A stretch of DNA of 64,000 nt from contig NZ_MKFI01000006.1 of assembly GCF_001982635.1 (NCBI RefSeq), positions 355,113 to 419,112 of the forward strand, read 5' to 3'. The translations under genes were made by a program, and so were the position numbers. This DNA comes from Bradyrhizobium mercantei. Lineage in GTDB: Bacteria > Pseudomonadota > Alphaproteobacteria > Rhizobiales > Xanthobacteraceae. The notes below the pieces were generated by a model that worked only from the letters and a program-made list of their open reading frames with translations, was not told where the DNA came from and searched no databases. Positions 57,237 through 64,000 of the stretch are shown here, in pieces (positions within the stretch are counted from its first letter, which is position 1; each line of letters begins with the position of its first letter).

Positions 57237-57337
57237 CCGGCTTCGCACGCTGAACGTCACTTCGATCCCGCCGCCCAGGCATGCAACGGCCCGCCCGTTT
57301 CCCGCGGCGCGGCCGTTGCCGTTCGCCGGAGAGAGAC

Positions 57338-58024
57338 ATGAACGAGAACGGCAATCATCCTCGCACCAATCTGCGCGGCGCCGCCCTCACATGCGTGGGC
57401 CTCGGAACGCTCCTGTTCCTCGCGGCCGGCACGATGCGATGGGCCGGCGGCTGGGTATTCCTGCTCGAGATCACAATCGGCGGCCTGATCACCGAGGCCT
57501 GGCTCGCCAGGCATGATCCTGGATTGCTGGCGGAGCGGCGCACGTTGCGCGGCCAGGTCGGGTGGGACCGCAACATCACCTCGATCATGCCGCCATTGTG
57601 GCTGACATGGCTGCCGCTGATGGCGCTCGACGCGGTCTGCTACCAGACATCGCTCGTCCCCTTCTGGCTGCAATGCGCCGGCGCTGTCATGATCGCGGCG
57701 TCGTTCTACATCGTCTACCGGACCTACCGGGAAAACAGCTACGCCGCGCCGGTCGTCAAGATCCAGCGCGAGCGCGGGCATACCGTGGTGACCACCGGGC
57801 CCTACGCCTGTGTGCGGCATCCGATCTATACCAGCGGCCTGTTGACCTATATCGGCACGCCGCTGCTGCTCGGATCCTGGTATGGCCTCACCATCGTGCC
57901 GGTCATGGCGGCGCTGCTCGGCCTGCGCTCGATGATGGAGGAGCGGATGCTGACCGCCGAACTCGAAGGCTATGCCGATTATCTCGCGCGCGTGCGCTAT
58001 CGCCTGGTGCCGATGGTGTGGTGA
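57338..58024 (+). CDS. Isoprenylcysteine carboxyl methyltransferase-like membrane protein
   Basis: This 228-residue protein has about five membrane helices and the ICMT/PEMT signature VVTTGPYACVRHPIYTSGLL and the C-terminal EERMLTAELEGYADYLARVRYRLVP. The family methylates carboxyl groups or lipids using S-adenosylmethionine at the membrane. ATG 57338 follows GGAGAG. It is 101 bases behind the small-peptide genes and in the same direction. In bacteria many such proteins have no known substrate; linkage to peptide maturation is possible but unproven. Confidence 0.88.
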   Translation: MNENGNHPRTNLRGAALTCVGLGTLLFLAAGTMRWAGGWVFLLEITIGGLITEAWLARHDPGLLAERRTLRGQVGWDRNITSIMPPLWLTWLPLMALDAVCYQTSLVPFWLQCAGAVMIAASFYIVYRTYRENSYAAPVVKIQRERGHTVVTTGPYACVRHPIYTSGLLTYIGTPLLLGSWYGLTIVPVMAALLGLRSMMEERMLTAELEGYADYLARVRYRLVPMVW

Positions 58025-58179
58025 GTTCGTTCCACGTGGCGGATTTTGCCGCAATCTGGCGGCTTGCCTGATCGGCGGCAATTCCAATAAAGAAGTCTGG
58101 ACGCGCGTTTCCCCGTCTTCCTGCCGAAGGGCCTGAAGACCCGAGGCGAAGCCGCCGCTTTGCAACGGGCAGGACATCG

Positions 58180-58812
58180 ATGATCGAGGCAGTGATCTGG
58201 GATTTCGGCGGCGTCTTGACCACCTCGCCGTTCGAGGCATTCGCACGCTATGAGACCGAGCGTGGCCTGCCGATCGACATCATCCGCCGCACCAACGCTG
58301 CCAACCATCTCGAAAACGCCTGGGCCAAGTTCGAGCGCGCCGAGATCGGCATCGACGCGTTCGACGCGCTGTTCGCCACGGAATCGAAGGCGCTCGGCGC
58401 CGAGGTGCGCGGCAAGGACGTGCTGCCGCTGCTCTCCGGCGACCTGCGGCCGGAAATGGTCGAGGCGCTGAAGCGCATCGAGGCGAAGTTCAAGACCGGC
58501 TGCATCACCAACAACCTGCCGTCGAACGCAATCGGCAGCCATAGCGGACGCACGCTTTATGTCGCCGAGGTGATGGCGCTGTTCGATCACGTCATCGAGT
58601 CCGCCAAGATCGGCCTGCGCAAGCCCGATCCGCGCATCTACCGGATGATGGTGGAGACGTTGCAGGTGAACCCGAACAACTGCGTCTATCTCGACGATCT
58701 CGGCGTCAATCTGAAGCCGGCGCGCGAGATGGGCATGACCACGATCAAGGTCGCGAATGCCGCACAGGCGATCTCCGAGCTCGAGGCGGCGACCGGCCTC
58801 ACGCTGAGGTGA
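58180..58812 (+). CDS. HAD-like hydrolase (class IA)
   Basis: This 210-residue protein starts with motif I as AVIWDFGGVLT (DxG in place of DxD, as in the epoxide-hydrolase N-terminal/ACAD10 branch), motif II CITNNL, and motifs III/IV GLRKPDPRIY and YLDDLGVNLKPA. The branch hydrolyses phosphate esters or is related to haloacid dehalogenases. The missing second Asp of motif I could reduce phosphatase activity. It is a single gene; substrate unknown. Confidence 0.9.
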   Translation: MIEAVIWDFGGVLTTSPFEAFARYETERGLPIDIIRRTNAANHLENAWAKFERAEIGIDAFDALFATESKALGAEVRGKDVLPLLSGDLRPEMVEALKRIEAKFKTGCITNNLPSNAIGSHSGRTLYVAEVMALFDHVIESAKIGLRKPDPRIYRMMVETLQVNPNNCVYLDDLGVNLKPAREMGMTTIKVANAAQAISELEAATGLTLR

Positions 58813-58978
58813 AGCTGATACCGCGCCTATTCACGCCGCATTCAGGCGCCGGCTTCTAATTGTCGGCCTCCCCTGGATCACGGGCGATCCTCAAATCGCA
58901 TCGTGATCCCGTTCTGGTCTGAGCATGACCGCCCGGAAACCGCTCCACGTTGCGGCGCATGCTTGCGGAGGCACATCC

Positions 58979-59290
58979 ATGAAACGTCTCGTCGTCGCCC
59001 TTGTCTCGGCCGGCTCGCTGCTGGTCTCGGCCGCAGCGCTCGCGCAATCAACGCCAGCTCCCGCGCCGGCGGCAGCTCCCGCGCAAGAGAGCAGCTCGGC
59101 CGCGGCGCCGGTACCCGGTGCGAAACGCGCGGCATGCCAGAGCGCGGCGAAGGCTCTGAAGGGTCAGGACCGGCACGACCAGATGCAGCTCTGCATGGCG
59201 CAGGCGCATCTCGACTGCCTGAAGCAGGCGATCGATCAGAAGATCGTCGGCCCGCAGCGCAAGGAATTCGTGAAGAGCTGCGCGGGCTAG
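58979..59290 (+). CDS. Small secreted protein, PsiF-like Cys pattern
   Basis: 103 residues with a signal peptide (MKRLVVALVSAGSLLVSAAA, cleaved near LAQ), an Ala/Pro linker (STPAPAPAAAPAQESS) and a C-terminal half with four Cys in a repeated pattern (ACQSAAKALKG ... LCMAQAH ... CLKQAI ... VKSCAG). This recalls PsiF-type repeats but I cannot prove it. ATG 58979 is seven bases after GGAGG. A strong hairpin follows. Probably a periplasmic protein of unknown role. Confidence 0.7.
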   Translation: MKRLVVALVSAGSLLVSAAALAQSTPAPAPAAAPAQESSSAAAPVPGAKRAACQSAAKALKGQDRHDQMQLCMAQAHLDCLKQAIDQKIVGPQRKEFVKSCAG

Positions 59291-59301
59291 CGACGGGTGG
59301 C

Positions 59302-59336
59302 TTCCGGGGTATTGCGCTCGGCGGAATACCCCGGAA
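59302..59336 (+). terminator. Hairpin after the small secreted protein
   Basis: TTCCGGGGTATT (59302-59313) pairs perfectly with AATACCCCGGAA (59325-59336) with an 11-base loop, 11 bases after the stop. There is no T-run. Confidence 0.55.
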
Positions 59337-59440
59337 CCATGCGCTAACCCCATGCCCTTGCGGGCCAAACGAGCCTTGTGCTTTGCCCGCAACGGGCGCA
59401 GAACAGGTCCGAGTTCAAGGCAAATTCGGAGCTGATCCTC

Positions 59441-60388
59441 GTGGCTGACACCAGGCCCACCGCCTCGATCGAGGCCGTGGAGAGCGGCCTCGCCGCACAG
59501 GGCTATATTGCGAGCCGGCAGATCGCGACCGCGGTCTATCTGTCGCAGCAGATCGAGAAGCCGATCCTGGTCGAAGGCCCCGCCGGCGTCGGCAAGACCG
59601 AGCTGGCGAAGGCGATCGCCGCCTGGCGCGGCATGAAGATGATCCGCCTGCAATGCTACGAGGGCCTCGACGAGGCCAAGGCGCTGTATGAGTGGAAATA
59701 CGCCAAGCAGCTGCTCTACACCCAGATCCTGAAGGACAAGCTCGGCGAGGTGCTCGGCGGCGCGCAGACGCTGGCCGCCGCGCTCGACCAGCTGCACACC
59801 TTCGGCGACGTGTTCTTCTCCAAGGAGTTCGTCGAGCCGCGGCCGCTGTTGCAGGCGCTGGAGCAGCCCGCGGGCTGCGTGCTCTTGATCGACGAGATCG
59901 ACAAGTCGGACGCCGAATTCGAATCGCTGCTCTTGGAGATCCTCTCCGACTTCCAGGTCACGATCCCCGAGCTCGGCACCGTCTCCGCGGTGGCGCCGCC
60001 GACCGTGATCCTGACCTCGAACAGCGAGCGCGACCTCGGCGATGCCCTGAAGCGGCGCTGCCTGCATCTGCATATCGGCTTCCCCGAGCAGAAGCTGGAG
60101 GAGCGCATCGTCGAGAGCCGGGTGCCCGGCATCTCGCAGAACCTGCGCAAGCAGATGGTCGGCTTCATCCACGAGATCCGCTCGCTGGATCTGAAGAAGC
60201 TGCCCTCGGTCAGCGAGGCGATCGACTGGGCGCGCGTGCTGGTGCTGCTGCAAGCCAACGAGCTCGACCACGAGATCGTCAAGGACACGCTCAACGTGCT
60301 GCTGAAATACGAGGCCGACATCGAGGCCGCGACGCCGCAGATCTCGTCCTTCATCGCCAAGGCGTCGCGCCAGGGCGTTTTTAGCTAG
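59441..60388 (+). CDS. MoxR-type AAA+ ATPase
   Basis: 315 residues with Walker A GPAGVGKTELAK, Walker B CVLLIDEIDK, and ILTSNSERDLGDALKRRC (sensor 1 and arginine finger). MoxR ATPases remodel protein or cofactor complexes, working with a vWA partner such as the one at 60493. GTG 59441 gives the family N-terminus (ADTRPTASIEAVESGL); ATG 59378 would add 21 unrelated residues. It is the first gene of a MoxR/vWA pair. CoxD of CO dehydrogenase is a relative; no cox structural gene is near. Confidence 0.93.
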   Translation: MADTRPTASIEAVESGLAAQGYIASRQIATAVYLSQQIEKPILVEGPAGVGKTELAKAIAAWRGMKMIRLQCYEGLDEAKALYEWKYAKQLLYTQILKDKLGEVLGGAQTLAAALDQLHTFGDVFFSKEFVEPRPLLQALEQPAGCVLLIDEIDKSDAEFESLLLEILSDFQVTIPELGTVSAVAPPTVILTSNSERDLGDALKRRCLHLHIGFPEQKLEERIVESRVPGISQNLRKQMVGFIHEIRSLDLKKLPSVSEAIDWARVLVLLQANELDHEIVKDTLNVLLKYEADIEAATPQISSFIAKASRQGVFS

Positions 60389-60487
60389 AGCATGATCCGG
60401 AAAAGTGTGAAGCGGTTTTCCGAAAAGATCATGCTCAAAGAGGGAGCGAAAGCGCGATGACAATTCAATCCAATCTCATCGCGCTTT
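60388..60487. repeat. Two tandem palindromic elements between MoxR and vWA genes
   Basis: GAGCATGATC (60388-60397) pairs with GATCATGCTC (60427-60436), and AAAGCGCGATGA (60449-60460) with TCATCGCGCTTT (60476-60487). The first starts on the last base of the MoxR stop codon; the second ends five bases before the vWA gene's ATG. Confidence 0.85.
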
Positions 60488-60492
60488 AGAAC

Positions 60493-61869
60493 ATGCGCGA
60501 GAACCTGCATCGCTTCTTTCGTGCGGCGCGGGGAGCCGGGGTCCGGGTCTCGCCCGCCGAAAGCATCGACGCGATGCGGGCGGTCGCGCAGGTCGGTTTT
60601 GCCGATCGCGATGTGCTGCGTGACACCTTCCTGCTGACGCTTGCCAAGACCCAGGACGAGAAGCGCGCGCTCGGCGAATGCTTCGACCTGTTCTTCAGCC
60701 AGCCCGAGCCGCAGCAGGAGAGCGCCGAGCAGAACAAGAGCGACGACGATAGCGAATCCGGCGCCAACCCGTCGGCCGATGAGCACGGCGACACCGCAGG
60801 CGGCGCCGCCAACGAGAATATCGGGCCGCTGGGGCAGATGCTGCTGTCGCAGGATCGCTCGGCGATTTCGACGGCGATCGCGAACGCCTCCGGCGCCGCC
60901 TCGCTGCCGGACATCCGCTACTTCACCCAGCGCGGCATCTTCCAGACCCGTATCCTCGACGCGATGGGCATCCAGCGGCTGCGCGACGATATCGACGAGC
61001 AGACCACGCGCAATCCGGCGCTTGCCGAGCGGCTGCAGGAGGCGCTCAACGGCCTGCGCGGCACCGTTCGCGACGCGGTCTCGCAGGCGCTGCTGCTCTA
61101 CGGCCGCGAGGAAGCGGAGAATTTACGCAACGAGATCCTGCGCAACGCACCGCTGGCGCGGATCGAGCCGCGGCAGGTCGAGCAGATGCGCGCGCTGATC
61201 CGCCAGATCGCGCGGCGGCTGCGCGAGCGCTATTCCAAGCCGCGCAAGCGCCAGCGCCGCGGCCATCTCGACGTCCGCCGCACGCTGCGCCGCAACGCGG
61301 CCTGGGGCGGCGTGCCGTTCCTCACCGCCTGGAAGCGCAAGCACCGCGACCGGCCGAAGATCGTGGCGCTGTGCGACGTCTCGGGTTCGGTCGCCCGCGT
61401 CTCGGACTTCTTCCTGCTCCTGATCCACAGCCTGCACGAGGTCGTCGACGACGTCCGCTCCTTCGCCTTCTCGGGCCATCTGATCGAGGTCAGCGACATC
61501 CTGGAATCGAACTCGCCGGAAGAGGCGATGAAGGAGATCATGTCCAAGGTCGGCTTCGGCTCCTCCGACTACGGCAATTCCTTCGCCGATTTCGAGGACA
61601 ATTGGATGAGCGCGATCACGCCGCAGACCACGGTGATCGTGCTCGGCGACGCCCGCAGCAACAATCTCGATCCGCGCGCCGACATCCTGCGCCGCATCGG
61701 CGAGCGTTCCAAGCGGCTGGTGTGGCTCAACCCCGAAGGCCGTATGGTCTGGGGCTTCGGCGATTCCGAGATGCCGCGCTACGCGACCTTCTGCACCGTG
61801 GTGCGGCAATGCGCGACCGCCCAGCAGCTCGAGCGCGCGGTCTCCGACATCGTGGCGACGTATCAATAG
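60493..61869 (+). CDS. CoxE-like vWA domain protein
   Basis: 458 residues. The N-terminal part has FRAARGAGVRVSPAESIDA, then a low-complexity acidic/Gln region (about 70-110), a helical middle and a C-terminal vWA domain with metal site DVSGSV (CDVSGSVARVSDFFL) and SDYGNSF, VIVLGDARSN. This is the CoxE-like partner of MoxR ATPases (vWA_CoxE family). No clear ribosome binding site precedes the ATG because a repeat ends right before it. The pair may help assemble or insert a metal into an enzyme not in this window. Confidence 0.93.
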   Translation: MRENLHRFFRAARGAGVRVSPAESIDAMRAVAQVGFADRDVLRDTFLLTLAKTQDEKRALGECFDLFFSQPEPQQESAEQNKSDDDSESGANPSADEHGDTAGGAANENIGPLGQMLLSQDRSAISTAIANASGAASLPDIRYFTQRGIFQTRILDAMGIQRLRDDIDEQTTRNPALAERLQEALNGLRGTVRDAVSQALLLYGREEAENLRNEILRNAPLARIEPRQVEQMRALIRQIARRLRERYSKPRKRQRRGHLDVRRTLRRNAAWGGVPFLTAWKRKHRDRPKIVALCDVSGSVARVSDFFLLLIHSLHEVVDDVRSFAFSGHLIEVSDILESNSPEEAMKEIMSKVGFGSSDYGNSFADFEDNWMSAITPQTTVIVLGDARSNNLDPRADILRRIGERSKRLVWLNPEGRMVWGFGDSEMPRYATFCTVVRQCATAQQLERAVSDIVATYQ

Positions 61870-61885
61870 ACTACCCGGCAGGGGT

Positions 61886-62413
61886 CTAGATCGCGAGCGA
61901 TTCGCTGTGGACCAGCCATCCGGCGAGCGCGATCAATGTCAGCGCAATCGATGCGGAGACGCTGACCAGCTTGATCGTCGTGATCGCCTTCAGGATCGAG
62001 ACGGATCGCGCCGCCGCAAGCGGATCGCCACGCAACAGCAGCCATCCCAGCAGGCAATCCTCGATCAGGTCGCTGAGCAGATACACCGCCGGCACGACGA
62101 GGCCGAGCCACGCCGCGGACGGATAGATCTGGTTGAGCCAATGCGATGACGCCGCACCCATCGCCCCCGCCAGCGCCAGCATGACGATGAGATCGAGCGG
62201 GAACAGGATCGGGAAGACATACTTCATCCGAAGATCGGACTGCACCAGCTCACCGAACTGCTCGCCGCTATAGCTCAGCGTCTTCTCCGGAAAGCGGGTG
62301 CGGAATCGGCTGGCAAAGACCCGATCCGAATAGCTGCCGACCCACCGGAACAGTCCGAACGCACCCACCACCAGTCCCGCGAGAATAATCGTCACGAGAG
62401 CTTGATGGCTCAT
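61886..62413 (-). CDS. Unknown membrane protein
   Basis: 175 residues with about four hydrophobic helices (residues ~5-22, 60-80, 90-115, 145-168) and FRTRFPEKTLSYSGEQFGEL between. No family recognised. ATG 62413 has AGGAACGG upstream; the open frame from 62590 has no membrane pattern in its extra N-terminus. It is convergent with the vWA gene with 16 bases between the stops, and divergent from the DUF2235 gene. Confidence 0.75.
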   Translation of the reverse strand: MSHQALVTIILAGLVVGAFGLFRWVGSYSDRVFASRFRTRFPEKTLSYSGEQFGELVQSDLRMKYVFPILFPLDLIVMLALAGAMGAASSHWLNQIYPSAAWLGLVVPAVYLLSDLIEDCLLGWLLLRGDPLAAARSVSILKAITTIKLVSVSASIALTLIALAGWLVHSESLAI

Positions 62414-62736
62414 GCCGATCCGTTCCTGTCCAATCTGAGGCGGCCGCGGAAACCCGCAGGCATGATGATCGCGCGCACCGGTGAAATCCCCGAAAGGGAA
62501 AGATAGCAACGCAACACAGCAATGATTGGCGAGCAGATTCCCACCTTTTCCAAACCGCGGCAATTGAATTCTGGGATCGCTCCCCAGCACTTATCCAGGC
62601 CGCATGCACCTGCTGCTCTGCACGGCCGGCGTTCATACCGCGTACACAGAACCGTCTTCAATTGGAGATTGAATCGCCCCCGTGTTCTGCCGTACATAGA
62701 GGCGACGAATTTTCACGGCGACCGCAGGGGCAACGG
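62414..62736. other. Intergenic region between divergent genes
   Basis: These 323 bases contain the two divergent promoters; I see no gene, strong palindrome or recognisable site. Confidence 0.4.
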
Positions 62737-63957
62737 ATGCCGAAGGATATTGTGATTCTGTGCGACGGTACCGGCAACGAGATCGGCGCCAATATTTCCA
62801 ACGTGTTGAAGCTGTTTCGCGTCGCCGACAAGGATGACCGGCAGCGCATCTACTATCATCCGGGCCTCGGCACCATCGGCCTGCAGAACAGCTGGGGCCG
62901 CTTCAAGCAGGAGGTACGAGGCCTGTTTGGCCTCGCCTTCGGCGCCGGTCTCGACAAGGACACGCTCGACGCCTACCGGTTTCTGTGTCGGCTCTGGGAG
63001 CCGGGCGACCGGGTCTGGATGTTCGGCTTCAGCCGCGGCGCCTACACCGTGCGCGTGCTGGCGGCCTTCGTCCATGTGATCGGCCTGTTGCCGGTCGACC
63101 AGCTCGACCTCGCCGGCTACGCGTTCTCGACCTACAAGAAGGCGAGCGCTGATGCCCAGAAATCCGACGGCACGTTCGACGACGCGCCGCTGAAGGAAGC
63201 CTGGCATTTCAGCCAGATCGCCGGCGGCCGCAACATCGACATCGCGTTCGTCGGGGTCTGGGACACCGTGGCCTCGATCATCGTGCCGCGGCAGGACAAT
63301 TTCCTGTTCGACCTGCAGACGCTGCTGTTCACCCGCACCAATTCCAGCGTCAGGCGCTTCCGCCAGGCGATCTCGATCGACGAGCGCAGGCGCATGTTCC
63401 GCCTCAACCGCTGGATCGAGCCGCAGAAATTCCGCTCCGATCCGTTCGATCCGTCGACCGCCGTCGACCAGGACATCCGCCAGGTCTGGTTCGCCGGTGT
63501 GCATTCCGACATCGGCGGCGGCTATCCGGAGGACCAGAGCGGGCCGTCGAAGTTTCCGCTGATCTGGATGCTCGAGCAGGCCAAGGCCGCTGGATTGCAA
63601 GTGGACCAGGCGCTGATCGACCATCTCGCCTGGGGAATGCCGTTGCCACCGCACAAGCATGAATATGTGCCGCCGAGTGCGACGGCGCCGCTGCACAATT
63701 CGCTGACCGCCGCCTGGGAAATCCTGGAATGGATTCCGAAGAGCGACAGATGGAAGGAATGGCCGGAGCGAAAATCCTTCCTCGGCTTCTACCTGCCGCG
63801 CGGCGAGCCGCGGCCCATCCCGGACGGCGCGACCATCCATGCCTCAGTGATGGAGCGGATGGAGAAGGATTCGAGCTACAAGCCGATCAACATGCCGAAG
63901 ACCTACAACGTCGAGCCGATGCCGACACCTCCGGCACCGCCCGCGCCGACGGTCTGA
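62737..63957 (+). CDS. DUF2235 alpha/beta-hydrolase-type protein
   Basis: 406 residues. It opens with KDIVILCDGTGNEIG and has the nucleophile elbow GFSRGA (Ser99), the acid-containing IAFVGVWDTVAS, and WFAGVHSDIGGGYPED with the catalytic-site His. DUF2235 includes type VI secretion phospholipase effectors (Tle family) and uncharacterised enzymes. No VgrG or T6SS gene is near, and the protein has no effector adaptor domain. ATG 62737 follows CAGGGG; a frame from 62662 adds 25 non-conserved residues. Probably a lipase/phospholipase; the location of action is not known. Confidence 0.88.
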   Translation: MPKDIVILCDGTGNEIGANISNVLKLFRVADKDDRQRIYYHPGLGTIGLQNSWGRFKQEVRGLFGLAFGAGLDKDTLDAYRFLCRLWEPGDRVWMFGFSRGAYTVRVLAAFVHVIGLLPVDQLDLAGYAFSTYKKASADAQKSDGTFDDAPLKEAWHFSQIAGGRNIDIAFVGVWDTVASIIVPRQDNFLFDLQTLLFTRTNSSVRRFRQAISIDERRRMFRLNRWIEPQKFRSDPFDPSTAVDQDIRQVWFAGVHSDIGGGYPEDQSGPSKFPLIWMLEQAKAAGLQVDQALIDHLAWGMPLPPHKHEYVPPSATAPLHNSLTAAWEILEWIPKSDRWKEWPERKSFLGFYLPRGEPRPIPDGATIHASVMERMEKDSSYKPINMPKTYNVEPMPTPPAPPAPTV

Positions 63958-63964
63958 TAGAGAT

Positions 63965-64000
63965 TTACGCGTCGATCGCGTCCTTGATCCGCTTGCGGCT
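63965..64000 (-). CDS. Possible 3' end of a reverse-strand gene
   Basis: The reverse strand from the right edge reads 11 open codons (SRKRIKDAIDA) and then TAA at 63967-63965. It would be convergent with the DUF2235 gene, which ends eight bases before. Too short to identify. Confidence 0.35.
   Translation of the reverse strand, partial: SRKRIKDAIDA

Overview
The window looks like chromosomal DNA of a Bradyrhizobium-type alphaproteobacterium (Bradyrhizobiaceae/Nitrobacteraceae). The reasons are high GC, dense GC-rich codon use, many solute-binding proteins and CoA-ester catabolic genes, and several families of short palindromic repeats between genes. Assignment to genus is inference from gene content; no rRNA or tRNA gene is visible.

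Layout. 1-7063: the end of a lipocalin-like (AttH-type) gene, a MAPEG membrane protein, an orphan LivK-type binding protein, and a two-gene RND efflux operon (lipoprotein adaptor then pump). 7064-18347: a long leader region, then a 2611-residue surface or secreted protein (ten cadherin-like repeats, VCBS/Ig-like modules, a beta-helix and a C-terminal metzincin-like zinc motif). It is followed by three evenly spaced tail-collar (MdpB-like) genes, a GNAT acetyltransferase and a convergent DUF6916 gene. 18348-19264 holds only repeats, including a roughly 400-base structured element. 19265-29739: an iron-type alcohol dehydrogenase, an acyl-CoA ligase, a DUF2270 membrane protein, a TauD-type dioxygenase, and a complete peptide/opine-type ABC importer (binding protein, two permeases, two ATPases).

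29911-44842 is a catabolic block: biotin-dependent acyl-CoA carboxylase (two subunits), acyl-CoA ligase, a BKACE/DUF849 enzyme, two acyl-CoA dehydrogenases, a glutathione S-transferase, an AraC regulator, a second acyl-CoA ligase, and two orphan LivK-type binding proteins. Together these can take up an organic acid, activate it to a CoA ester, dehydrogenate it and carboxylate it; the substrate cannot be read from sequence.

45086-49090: an XRE-type regulator, a VIT/vWA protein ending in an LPKTA sorting signal, and its class GN sortase, forming a Gram-negative sortase-substrate pair. An NDP-forming acyl-CoA synthetase and a trypsin-like secreted protease follow.

52781-58024 is the most unusual part: a LuxR-type regulator, a PatA/PatG (cyanobactin maturation)-like subtilisin protease, then three small ORFs with good ribosome binding sites (64, 59 and 113 residues) and an isoprenylcysteine-methyltransferase-like membrane enzyme. 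No YcaO cyclodehydratase or transporter is present, so this may be an undescribed peptide-maturation system. The rest (58180-64000) holds a HAD hydrolase, a small secreted protein, a MoxR ATPase/vWA (CoxE-like) pair, an unknown membrane protein, a DUF2235 hydrolase, and the end of a reverse-strand gene.
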